Below are positions 7,626-14,556 of a DNA stretch of 34,780 nt, in pieces (position 1 is the stretch's first letter; each line of letters starts with the position of its first letter). The stretch spans positions 1 through 34,780 of the forward strand of contig NZ_SNYN01000010.1 of assembly GCF_004363075.1 (NCBI RefSeq), given 5' to 3'. Under the pieces are notes generated by a model. That model searched no databases. It saw only the letters and a list, made by a program, of their open reading frames with translations, and had not been told where the DNA came from. A program made the translations under genes and the position numbers. This DNA is from Actinorugispora endophytica (GTDB taxonomy: Bacteria; Actinomycetota; Actinomycetes; Streptosporangiales; Streptosporangiaceae).

Positions 7626-8252
7626 ATGATCATGACGGCCGATCTGTCACCGAAGAACACGCTCCTTACCGAACGCGCCCTCACCTCCGCGGTTCGGCTT
7701 TTCGCCGAGCACGGCCTCGACAGCGTCAGTATGTACGCGATCGCTTTCGACGCGGATATCGATCCCGTAGATTTCCGCCGAGCCTTTCCCACAAAACTGG
7801 ATCTTATCTACGAGATCACAGTGCATTGCACACGGTCCCTCGTTTCGCGGGAAACTTCCGCCGCGGCGGCGGAACGGTCACCGCTGGAGCAGATGCGCGG
7901 ACTCATCCGGCGGCACATCGAGTTCAGTTGGGAGCACCGCACCGAATTGGAGCTCCGCCGCGCCCTGATGCCCACGCTGCGCGCGATCTACCCGGCGCGC
8001 CATCGCGAACTCTCCGGCGTGCTGCGCGCCTACCGGGACCGGGTGCAGGGGATCATCGAGCGGGGACGCGAACTCGGCCAGTTCGCCCGGCCCGGCCCCT
8101 CGGAGGAACCGGCGTCCGCGGCGACCGTGCTGCAGACCCTGGAGTCCATCCTCAACTGGTACGACCCGGACGCGGACCTGACCCTGGCGCAGCTCAGCGA
8201 CGTCTACGTGGACCTGATCATCCACCACCTCCTGGACGCCCCCCGCGACTAG
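7626..8252 (+). CDS. TetR/AcrR-family transcriptional regulator
   Basis: DNA-binding repressor of 208 residues, typical TetR length. The N-terminal helix-turn-helix covers about residues 14-60 (ALTSAVRLFAEHGLDSVSM through the FPTKLDLIYEI helix). The start of the recognition region is unusually acidic (FDADIDPVDFRRAF), whereas most TetR proteins have a basic or Gly/Thr-rich turn here. The C-terminal helical domain (about 80-205) resembles the ligand-binding domains of lipid- or xenobiotic-responsive members, but no ligand can be named. ATG 7626 and ATG 7632 are both possible; neither has a strong ribosome site. It has no obvious operon partner. Likely targets are itself and a neighbour. Confidence 0.85.
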   Translation: MIMTADLSPKNTLLTERALTSAVRLFAEHGLDSVSMYAIAFDADIDPVDFRRAFPTKLDLIYEITVHCTRSLVSRETSAAAAERSPLEQMRGLIRRHIEFSWEHRTELELRRALMPTLRAIYPARHRELSGVLRAYRDRVQGIIERGRELGQFARPGPSEEPASAATVLQTLESILNWYDPDADLTLAQLSDVYVDLIIHHLLDAPRD

Positions 8253-8364
8253 GGAAGCCCCGGCGCGGGGGTGGTTGGGGCTCTGTCGGGTCGGGGTCCG
8301 CTCGGGGCCTGTCACGGCGGGCGGGGCCCCGGGCTGCGGGAAGGTGTCCGTTTCTTGGTGCTCT

Positions 8365-8434
8365 CTCCGGTGATCTTGACCTTTCCGGGGTCTCAACCGT
8401 CTCTGAGACCCCGAAAAGGTCAAGATCACCGGAG
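8365..8434. terminator. Long palindrome between convergent genes (family copy A)
   Basis: Arms 8365-8395 and 8404-8434 (31 bases each) pair with a single mismatch around an 8-base loop. It lies between the 3' ends of the TetR gene and the convergent PIG-L-like gene, so it probably ends both transcripts. Its core, GACCTTTCCGGGGTCTC, recurs in modified form at 13227-13290 and 21371-21438. Confidence 0.75.
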
Positions 8435-8478
8435 GCAGAGCCCGAAACACCCCCGCGGCGGGATTCAGGCGCGAGGCA

Positions 8479-9237
8479 CTAACGGAAGACCGTCTCGGCG
8501 TCCCTGGTGAAGTGGGCCACCTTCTCCGGCGGCAGGGTCAGGGCGCCGTCCGCGGCGCGGCCGGAGGGCCCGTTCCGACTGGTGAAGCAGGAGATCGCGT
8601 TGGCCTTGGCGCGGCGGGCCTCCTCGGGCAGGACGATGCGGTGCAGCCGGTCCCACGGCACCCGGGGGTCGCCCGGGGCGGCCCAGTGCCACATCCAGAC
8701 CGGGTAGCTCAGCAGCGAGGCGCCCGCCGCCTCGGCCGCCACCCGCGCGGCCGCGGCGACGGCCTCGTGGTCGGGGTGCCGGTCGCCTTCCCAGGGGGCG
8801 AGGCACAGGTCGAACCCCCCGCAGACCCTGACGAGGAGGTCCTCCAGCTCCTCCGCCCGGTCCCGGACCTCGCCTCCGACCATGCCCAACCGGACGGTCT
8901 CCGCCTCGTCCGCCTCCAGGGTGCGCAGCGCCTGGTACTCCTCGGCCAGGCGCCACTGCGCCGAGCGGGTCGCCGCGGGCCCCGGCCTGGGCGAGTCCTC
9001 GTCGCTCACCGCGACGACGCGCAGGCGCGCCCCCACCTCGGCCAGCATGGCGATGACCCCGCCGACGGCCAGGACCTCGTCCCCCGGATGCGGTGCGATG
9101 ACGACCGCGCTGGTGACCCCGGCCAGGTGCAGTGCGGGGAACTCCCTCAGGGCGGGCCAACCGCGCCAGGCCGCCTCAGAGGTTCCCGGCTCGTCCATGG
9201 GGTGCGGGTATTTCTCCGCCAACCGCGTTCCACGCAT
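8479..9237 (-). CDS. PIG-L/LmbE-family deacetylase-like protein
   Basis: Zinc-dependent N-acetylglucosamine deacetylase superfamily (MshB, Mca, PIG-L, LmbE), 252 residues, cytosolic. The first metal motif reads [13 protein letters not shown] (His50, Asp53) and the second DRHPDHEAV carries the third ligand, so zinc binding should be possible. However, the usual HPDD has Gly52 in place of the first Asp, the residue that acts as catalytic base in MshB. The start at 9237 is supported by GGAGGGAG about six bases upstream on the coding strand. A substrate cannot be assigned; mycothiol-type conjugates or sugar N-acetyl groups are family precedents. It may be a variant enzyme or a non-catalytic relative. 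Confidence 0.83.
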   Translation of the reverse strand: MRGTRLAEKYPHPMDEPGTSEAAWRGWPALREFPALHLAGVTSAVVIAPHPGDEVLAVGGVIAMLAEVGARLRVVAVSDEDSPRPGPAATRSAQWRLAEEYQALRTLEADEAETVRLGMVGGEVRDRAEELEDLLVRVCGGFDLCLAPWEGDRHPDHEAVAAAARVAAEAAGASLLSYPVWMWHWAAPGDPRVPWDRLHRIVLPEEARRAKANAISCFTSRNGPSGRAADGALTLPPEKVAHFTRDAETVFR

Positions 9238-9362
9238 GGTGTGCTCCCTCCTCGCCGACCGGCGCTCCCACTGGTGGGTTTCACATGCCCAGAAGGCCCC
9301 ACTGCATGCGCGGGCCCCGTCCGGAGTGGCGCCCCGGGGCGTGCCGGGGGCAGGCTGGGGCG

Positions 9363-9962
9363 ATGACCGACACGCCGCACCGACCCGCTTTCCCGCCCGC
9401 TCCCGTGTGGATCGTCTCCGGCGCTCCCGGCGCCGGAAAATCCACGGCCGCCGCCCTGCTGCTGCGGCGTCTGCGTCCGGTTCCCGCGCTCCTGGACAAG
9501 GACACCCTCTACAGCGGGTTCGTCGCGTCCGTGCTGAACGCGCACGGCCGCCCCCACGGGGAGCGCGAGGGCGCCTGGTACGACGAGCACGTGAAACCGC
9601 ACGAGTACGGCGGCCTGACCGCGGCCGCCCGGCAGATCCGCGCGGCGGGCTGCCCGGTGCTGCTGGACGCGCCCTTCACCCAGCAGATCCGCGATCCCGG
9701 CCGGTGGCGCGCCTGGGTCCGCGAACTCGGCGGCGACCCGGTCCACCTGGTGTGGGTGCGCAGCGACGCCGCCGCCCTGCGCCATCGCCTGGCCGGCCGG
9801 GGCCGCGCACGCGACTCGGGGAAACTCGCCGACTTCGACGCGTTCGTCGCGCGCGTCCGCCCCGGCGATCCGCCCCCCGCCCCGCACGCCGAACTGGACA
9901 ACACCCGGGGCGCGCCGCCGCTCGCCGACCAGGTGGACGCGCTGCTGCGCACAACCGGGTAG
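9363..9962 (+). CDS. P-loop AAA_33-type kinase
   Basis: Small ATP-binding kinase-like protein, 199 residues. Walker A is GAPGAGKST at about residues 20-28, directly after a hydrophobic strand. A DKDTLY block follows that aligns with the acidic substrate-side motif of zeta-toxin/chloramphenicol-phosphotransferase-like and gluconate-kinase-like P-loop kinases. A lid-like Arg-rich stretch ([15 protein letters not shown]) lies near residue 145. These families phosphorylate small molecules, nucleosides or sugars. No partner antitoxin is adjacent, so toxin function is not supported. The ATG at 9363 has only a weak G-rich ribosome site. It converges on the Ser/Thr kinase gene. Confidence 0.8.
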   Translation: MTDTPHRPAFPPAPVWIVSGAPGAGKSTAAALLLRRLRPVPALLDKDTLYSGFVASVLNAHGRPHGEREGAWYDEHVKPHEYGGLTAAARQIRAAGCPVLLDAPFTQQIRDPGRWRAWVRELGGDPVHLVWVRSDAAALRHRLAGRGRARDSGKLADFDAFVARVRPGDPPPAPHAELDNTRGAPPLADQVDALLRTTG

Positions 9963-9973
9963 GGACCGGCCGG

Positions 9974-10016
9974 GCACCGGTGCGCCGGGGGCGGTCGCCT
10001 CCCACGCGAAACCGCC
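9974..10016. terminator. Weak terminator-like hairpins between convergent genes
   Basis: A 10-bp palindrome GCACCGGTGC (9974-9983) and a 6-bp stem GGCGGT (9990-9995) / ACCGCC (10011-10016) occupy the 59-base gap between two convergent genes. They are short, and this junction lacks the long palindrome seen at three others. Confidence 0.35.
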
Positions 10017-10021
10017 AGAGC

Positions 10022-11437
10022 TCAGCGGACCGCCAGGGCGGTCTCGGGCTGTTCCCCCGGGAGCGGGGCGTACATCTCCCGGGTGCTGTCGGACGGGGGG
10101 CGCTGCCCGCCCTGCTGGGAGAGGTAGACCGCCACTCCCGCGGCGACCAGCACCCCCACCAGGGCCAGGACGCCCAGGAACAGGAGCACGCCGCTGCTCC
10201 CACCGGGCCGCGCCGCCGGGGGCCGGTCCCCGGGCTTCCTGTTCTGGTCGGGGCTGTGCGGGACGGGCCGCGGATACGTGCCGGGAACACCCGGGGGAAA
10301 GCCCCCCGAACCTTCCGGGGGAAGACTCCGCGGCCCCGTGGGCGGAAAGGTGCCCGGACCTCCAGGGGGAAGACCCTGCGGCCCCGTGGGCGGAAAGGTG
10401 CCCGGACCTCCAGGGGGAAGACCCTGCGGCCCCGTCGGCGGGAAGGTGTTCGGGCCCGTGCGGGGGTGCGGTGCGGCCGTCGGCATCCGCACCGGCGGGG
10501 GCCCGGCCGGGGCCGGGGGCCGGATCCCCGCCGCGGCGACGGCCCCCGCCTGCAGGGTGGGCATGGGCAGTTCGGTGACCTTGGGAACCGGCCCCGCCCC
10601 CGCTCCGGCGGGGGCGTCGGGGGCGAGAGGCCCGCTACTGCTGAGCACGGTCAACAGCACCTCGGCGGAGCTGGGGCGCGCCTTGGCGTCCTTGGCCAGG
10701 CAGCGTTCGACGATGGAGCGCAGGGGCCCGGCGAGCGCGCCCAGTTCGGGCGGCATGCTGGTGAGCCGGTGGATGACACCGGGCAGCGAGTCCTGTCCGA
10801 AGGGGGCCGAGGCGGTCGCGGCGAAGACCATGGTCGAGCCCCAGGCGAAGACGTCCGCGGCGGGACCGAGCGCGTCGCCCGAGATCTGCTCGGGGGCCAT
10901 GAAGGAGGGGGTTCCCACGATGCTGCTGGTCTGGGTGCTCGCGTCCAGGGCACGGGCGATCCCGAAGTCGATGACGCGGGGCCCGTCCGGTCCGAGCAGC
11001 ACGTTGCCCGGTTTGAAGTCCCGGTGCACGATCCCGGCGCGGTGGATGGCGGCCAGCGCCGTGATGGTGCCCACCGCCAGGCGCTCCAGCCGGGAGCCGG
11101 TCAGCGGCCCCTCGTCCCGGACGACCCCGTGCAGGGAGGGGCCGTCGATGAACTCGCTGACCACGTAGGGCGGGTCGCCCGTGACGTCGGCGTCCAGCAC
11201 CTGCGCGGTGCAGAAGCGCGCCACCCGGCGGGCGGTGTCGACCTCCTTGGCCAGTTGCGCGCGCCGCGCCGCGTCGTTCACCAGGTCCCGGTGCAGGAGC
11301 TTGACCGCCACCTGGTCGCCGCCGGGGCCGGTGCCGAGGTAGACGACGCCCTGCCCGCCCCTCCCCAGCCTCGCGGTGAGCTCGTAGCCGCCCACACGCC
11401 GTGGGTCGCCGTCACGCAACGGTGCGGTCGCGCTCAT
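10022..11437 (-). CDS. Membrane-anchored Ser/Thr protein kinase (PknB-like, no PASTA)
   Basis: Hanks-type kinase of 471 residues. The kinase domain spans about residues 16-275: Gly-rich loop GRGGQGVVY, Lys46 (VAVK), catalytic HRDFKPGN with Asp140 (Phe where Leu is usual), DFG at 157-159, and the APEQ activation-segment end. A Pro/Gly-rich juxtamembrane region (about 300-410) contains a 16-residue tandem repeat. One membrane span lies at about 416-439, leaving only a 32-residue outer tail, so it has no PASTA or sensor domain. The kinase domain is cytoplasmic. Substrates are unknown; bacterial homologues act on cell-wall, division and regulatory proteins. It is transcribed alone, divergently from a GNAT gene. 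Confidence 0.92.
   Translation of the reverse strand: MSATAPLRDGDPRRVGGYELTARLGRGGQGVVYLGTGPGGDQVAVKLLHRDLVNDAARRAQLAKEVDTARRVARFCTAQVLDADVTGDPPYVVSEFIDGPSLHGVVRDEGPLTGSRLERLAVGTITALAAIHRAGIVHRDFKPGNVLLGPDGPRVIDFGIARALDASTQTSSIVGTPSFMAPEQISGDALGPAADVFAWGSTMVFAATASAPFGQDSLPGVIHRLTSMPPELGALAGPLRSIVERCLAKDAKARPSSAEVLLTVLSSSGPLAPDAPAGAGAGPVPKVTELPMPTLQAGAVAAAGIRPPAPAGPPPVRMPTAAPHPRTGPNTFPPTGPQGLPPGGPGTFPPTGPQGLPPGGPGTFPPTGPRSLPPEGSGGFPPGVPGTYPRPVPHSPDQNRKPGDRPPAARPGGSSGVLLFLGVLALVGVLVAAGVAVYLSQQGGQRPPSDSTREMYAPLPGEQPETALAVR
10333..10428. repeat. Two identical 48-bp tandem repeats inside the kinase gene
   Basis: 10333-10380 and 10381-10428 are identical, followed by a diverged third partial unit and preceded by degenerate ones. 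Each unit encodes 16 residues (GPGTFPPTGPQGLPPG, cyclically permuted) of the Pro/Gly-rich linker. Exact DNA identity points to a recent in-frame duplication, and copy number may vary between strains. Confidence 0.9.
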
Positions 11438-11719
11438 CGGTACTCAGTCCTCCGGTCCTCGTCGTCGCGTGCGCCTCGCACGCCGGGTGTCCCTGGCCTC
11501 CGCGCCGCGCGGGGCCGCCCGTCCGGGACAGCCCGCAGAGCACACTCTCGCGCCGCGCCGCGCCCCGGGCGAGCGTCGCGGTACCCAGGTCCTGTTGAGT
11601 ATGTTCCATCCGAACCACCGGAGTTCCGGTATACCGAGGAAAACCCGGCCACTCCGCCATCGGCCACATCGCCGTCAAAACTGGGGAAACCATCAGCGAT
11701 AGGGATAGACCGATCGGGG
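11438..11719. other. Divergent intergenic region between kinase and GNAT genes
   Basis: 282 bases without a supported gene. It should contain promoters for both flanking genes, but I see no convincing -35/-10 pair. The final 60 bases are relatively AT-rich, as expected near a promoter. TAGACC at 11706-11711 is 8 bases before ATG 11720, which would suit a leaderless start, but this is weak. Confidence 0.35.
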
Positions 11720-12271
11720 ATGCCGACGATTACCATCGTTCACATGACGCCACCCCTGCGTACCGAACGGCTGATCATCCGCGACTGGAGCTCCACCGAC
11801 TCAGAGGAGGCCTACGCGGTCTACGGCTCACCCGAGGTGTCCCGCTGGCTCACCCCCTCGATGCGCACCGTCGGCGACGCGGCGGCGATGCGTTCGGTGC
11901 TGGAGGCGTGGGTGGAGGCACAGCCCAACCTGATCCCTCCCGCCGGCCGGTGGGCGGTGGTGCGGCAGGAGGACGACGCGGTCATCGGCGGCCTGTCGCT
12001 GCGACTGCTCCCGCCGTTCGAGGAGGACTTCGAGCTGAACTGGCAGCTGCGCCCCGACACCTGGGGCAACGGCTACGCCACGGAGGCGAGCAAGGCGCTC
12101 ATCCGGTGGGCGTTCGACCAGGGCCTGGAGGAGATGTTCGCGGTGGCGCGGCCGAACAACCACCGCGCCATCGCCACGGCGCGCAGGCTCGGCATGGAGT
12201 GGGTCGGAGAGACGGACAAGTACTACGACCTGCGCCTTCAGGTCTTCCGGTGCCGCCCCTCCGACCTGTGA
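11720..12271 (+). CDS. GNAT-family N-acetyltransferase (RimJ/RimL type)
   Basis: Acetyl-CoA-dependent transferase of 183 residues. It begins with the family pattern LRTERLIIRDW, carries the acetyl-CoA-binding region as TWGNGYATEA (RimJ/RimL-type pyrophosphate loop) and ends with the PNNHRAIATARRLGMEWVGE block. These proteins acetylate protein N-termini or small amines such as aminoglycosides; the substrate is not predictable. ATG 11720 and ATG 11744 are both in frame. Neither has a good Shine-Dalgarno sequence; 11744 would remove eight residues (MPTITIVH) and also leaves a complete domain. It is transcribed alone, ahead of the iron-regulated gene. Confidence 0.87.
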   Translation: MPTITIVHMTPPLRTERLIIRDWSSTDSEEAYAVYGSPEVSRWLTPSMRTVGDAAAMRSVLEAWVEAQPNLIPPAGRWAVVRQEDDAVIGGLSLRLLPPFEEDFELNWQLRPDTWGNGYATEASKALIRWAFDQGLEEMFAVARPNNHRAIATARRLGMEWVGETDKYYDLRLQVFRCRPSDL

Positions 12272-12360
12272 CCGGGCGCACGGCGGCGGGCCCCGAGCGC
12301 CTTCGGGACGACCCCCGGCCGTTGGGCCGCACCCGCGCCGCCCCCTGAGAAGACGGATTG

Positions 12361-12379
12361 ATAGGTTAGGCTTGCCTAG
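12361..12379 (+). promoter_or_regulatory. Iron box (IdeR/DmdR/DtxR-type operator)
   Basis: The 19-mer ATAGGTTAGGCTTGCCTAG matches the actinobacterial iron-box consensus TTAGGTTAGGCTAACCTAA at 15 of 19 positions by my alignment. It lies 33 bases before the siderophore-interacting reductase start. TAGGTT (12362-12367) and TAGGCT (12367-12372) are possible -10 hexamers, so an iron-loaded repressor would block the promoter directly. Confidence 0.8.
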
Positions 12380-12411
12380 CCAAATCCACCGATCTCTCAG
12401 GGAGTCGCGCC

Positions 12412-13197
12412 GTGCCCGCCCGCCCCCTCGCCCGCGCCGCCATCGTCGAAGTGAGCCGGGTCGCCCGTGTCACCCCGAACACGGCCCGCGTCACCTTCAC
12501 CGGCCCCGGTGTCAAGGGCCTCCCCCAGCGCGGCTACGACCACTGGTTCCGGTTCTTCCTGCCCCGCCGGGACCAGGTCGAGCCGCTGCTCCCCCCGACC
12601 GAGGACTGGTGGACCGAGGTGCGGGCGATGCCCGAGGACGTGCGCCCGGTGGTGCGCAACTACACGATCCGGCGGCACCGCGCCGACTCGGAGGAGATCG
12701 ACGTGGACTTCGTCCTGCACGGCGACACCGGACCGGCGTCGAGCTGGGCGGGCCGCGTCCGGCCGGGCGACCGCGCGGGGCTGCTCGACCAGGGCGTCAC
12801 GTTCGACCCCTCGGCGAGCGGGGGCCGCCCGTCGCTCATCGCCGGCGACGAGACCGCGCTGCCCGCCATCGCCGGGATCGTCGGCACCATGGGCGACCGG
12901 GACCGCGCGCTGGTCTACATCGAGGTGCCCGAAGCCTCCGAGGAGCAGCCGCTGCACGCCCCTCCGGGCGTGGAGGTGCGCTGGGTGCACCGCGACACCG
13001 CCCCCGAGGGCGGCCTGCTGTCCGTGATCCGCGCCGCCGACCTGCCCGAGGACCTGGGCCAGGCCTGGCTGGCCGGGGAGTCCTCACTGGTCACGGGGGT
13101 GCGGCGGCACCTGGTCAACGACCGGGGCGTGGCCAGGCAGGACATCTCCTTCTCCGGCTACTGGCGCCGCGGCAGAAGCGTCGACGACGCCGCCTGA
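12412..13197 (+). CDS. Siderophore-interacting protein (ViuB-like FAD ferric reductase)
   Basis: Flavin-dependent ferric-siderophore reductase, cytosolic, 261 residues, which releases iron from imported siderophores using NAD(P)H. An N-terminal FAD-binding barrel carries the flavin motif R-N-Y-T-I-R at 82-87. The C-terminal SIP domain has the AGDETALPAI block, LPEDLGQAWLAGESS and the terminal FSGYWRRG typical of the family. GTG 12412 is fixed by AGGGAG at 12399-12404, seven bases upstream. The iron box just upstream predicts derepression in low iron. No siderophore synthesis or import genes are adjacent, so it probably serves a locus elsewhere in the genome. Confidence 0.93.
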   Translation: MPARPLARAAIVEVSRVARVTPNTARVTFTGPGVKGLPQRGYDHWFRFFLPRRDQVEPLLPPTEDWWTEVRAMPEDVRPVVRNYTIRRHRADSEEIDVDFVLHGDTGPASSWAGRVRPGDRAGLLDQGVTFDPSASGGRPSLIAGDETALPAIAGIVGTMGDRDRALVYIEVPEASEEQPLHAPPGVEVRWVHRDTAPEGGLLSVIRAADLPEDLGQAWLAGESSLVTGVRRHLVNDRGVARQDISFSGYWRRGRSVDDAA

Positions 13198-13226
13198 CCC
13201 GGAGCACCAGGACTCTCCGCTCTTCT

Positions 13227-13290
13227 CGCCGATCGCGGCCTCTCCGGGGTCTCGGAGGTGGTTGGGACCCCGGAAAGGTCACGATCGGCG
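13227..13290. terminator. Long palindrome between convergent genes (family copy B)
   Basis: Arms 13227-13251 and 13266-13290 pair at 22 of 25 positions, one mismatch being a G-U wobble in RNA. The left arm resembles copy C (GGCCTCTCCGGGG) and the right arm, read in reverse, resembles copy A (GACCTTTCCGGGG). The right arm covers the stop and last codons of the exonuclease-BRCT gene (13279 onwards). It probably terminates both convergent transcripts. Confidence 0.7.
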
Positions 13291-14262
13291 GGGGGACCGC
13301 CCGGGGAGCCGGGACAGGAGTTCGCGCTCGTCGATGATGTCGATGCGCTGCCCCTTGGCGATGTAGGCCTCGGCCTGGCGGTGCTTGGCGGTCTTGGGAC
13401 CGCCGCTGGAGCCCGTGACCAGGACGTCGGTCTTCTTCGTGACGTTCTTGGCGGGGGTCCCGCCCGCCTCGGCCACGCGCTTCCACGCCTCGATCTTGGA
13501 CATGGCGCCCAGGTCGCCGCTGACGCAGACGGTCCGTCCGAACAGCGGACCGCCGGGATCCGCCGCGGTGTTCGGCTCGGGCAGCGGCTCGCGGGCGGCG
13601 TCCTGCCAGTCCTGGAACCTCGACCGCGCGGGCGGGCCCGCGCGGACCGGGACCGCCGCCGGGACGGCGACGGGAGCGAGCGCGGCGGGCAGCGCCTCGG
13701 TGCGCAGCAGCGGGCGGCGGGTCCTGGAGCACAGCTCCGGCAGTGTCGCCACGCCGTGCGCGTCGAGCGCGGCGATCATGATGTGCGCGGCCGCCTCGGC
13801 GTCGGCGTCGGCCGCGTGGTGCCGCAGCAGCGGGTGGCCGATCCTCCCGCACACCGTGGGCAGCCGGTGGTCACCCAGGTCGGGCCAGGTCCGACGCGCG
13901 GTGTACAGGGAGCACGCGTAGTCGACGGCGGGCCACTCCAGCCCGGTGTGGGCGCAGGCCGCCCGCATGACGCCCATGTCGAAGGCCGCGTTGTGGGCGA
14001 CGAAGGGACCGCCGGCGGCGAACTCCAGGATCGTCCCGCACACCTCGGGCCATTCGGGGGCGTCGGCGACGTGCCCGGGCGCGATCCCGTGGAACTCGAT
14101 GTTGAACCGGGAGAAGTGGTCGACCGGCTTGGGCGGTTTGACCAGGGTCGCGTACCGGTCGACGATCCGGCCGTCCTCGACCCGCACCAGTCCCACCGAG
14201 CAGGCGCTGCCCCGGTCGCGGTTGGCGGTCTCGAAGTCGATGGCGGTCCAGACGTCGCCCAT
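13279..14262 (-). CDS. DEDDh 3'-5' exonuclease with C-terminal BRCT domain
   Basis: DNA polymerase III epsilon-like nuclease, 327 residues. The exonuclease domain (about 4-165) has AIDFET (Asp9, Glu11), HNAAFD (Asp95) and the H-x4-D pair His149/Asp154, so all DEDDh residues are present. A linker with Ala/Pro-rich sequence leads to a BRCT domain (about 236-320), recognisable from LFGRTVCVSGDLG, AGGTPAKNVTKKTDVLVTG and the KHRQAEAYIAKG block. The arrangement suggests a repair nuclease brought to damage or to phosphorylated or ligase partners by BRCT. The last residues (GRSPRRS) are encoded within the palindrome arm, so the gene's end may have been captured by that repeat. Transcribed alone. Confidence 0.92.
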   Translation of the reverse strand: MGDVWTAIDFETANRDRGSACSVGLVRVEDGRIVDRYATLVKPPKPVDHFSRFNIEFHGIAPGHVADAPEWPEVCGTILEFAAGGPFVAHNAAFDMGVMRAACAHTGLEWPAVDYACSLYTARRTWPDLGDHRLPTVCGRIGHPLLRHHAADADAEAAAHIMIAALDAHGVATLPELCSRTRRPLLRTEALPAALAPVAVPAAVPVRAGPPARSRFQDWQDAAREPLPEPNTAADPGGPLFGRTVCVSGDLGAMSKIEAWKRVAEAGGTPAKNVTKKTDVLVTGSSGGPKTAKHRQAEAYIAKGQRIDIIDERELLSRLPGRSPRRS

Positions 14263-14410
14263 CGTCGCCTCCTCTGCCCGGTCGTCGGCGTCCGAATGCC
14301 GAGGATACCGCCGGGACCGGCGCCCCGAACGCCGTTTCGGGCGGAAACAGCCGGGGAGCCGAAGCGCCGGGCCGTCCGTCCGAGGAGCGCCCCGACCAGC
14401 GCCGACCCCC

Positions 14411-14439
14411 TTGACTTTCCGCTATACCGTGGTTACGTT
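14411..14439 (+). promoter_or_regulatory. Strong sigma-70-like promoter of the cellulase gene
   Basis: TTGACT (14411-14416), a 17-base spacer and TACGTT (14434-14439) form the best promoter in the window. Transcription would begin near 14446, leaving a leader of about 110 bases before ATG 14557. The remainder of the gap back to 14263 shows nothing else I can support. Confidence 0.65.
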
Positions 14440-14451
14440 CCGATCCCGGAA

Positions 14452-14467
14452 AACTGTCCTAACAGTT
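14452..14467 (+). promoter_or_regulatory. Candidate operator at the cellulase transcription start
   Basis: AACTGT (14452-14457) and ACAGTT (14462-14467) are perfect inverted repeats with a 4-base centre. They sit just downstream of the -10 element, where a bound repressor would block transcription. A second small inverted repeat (TTCCG/CGGAA, 14438-14451) adjoins it. The CelR-type box TGGGAGCGCTCCCA known from Thermobifida cellulase genes was not seen here. Confidence 0.45.
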
Positions 14468-14556
14468 GCGTTCCCCCGAAAGGCGCCGCCGCGGCGGCGT
14501 CCCCCCGCGCGGGAGCGCCCCCGGCGCCTGCTTCGACAACCCCTCTGGAGACAACG

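Noticed and set aside
8365-8434. Insertion-sequence terminal repeats
   Set aside because: No transposase or target-site duplication; the short loop and position between convergent genes fit a terminator-like palindrome better.
9363-9962. Zeta-toxin function for the P-loop kinase
   Set aside because: No adjacent antitoxin gene, and the motif match is shared by several harmless kinase families.
8882-12271. Very long (1129-codon) plus-strand open frame
   Set aside because: Most of it is antisense or out of frame to the PIG-L-like, P-loop kinase and Ser/Thr kinase genes; only the last 183 codons (GNAT) look like protein.
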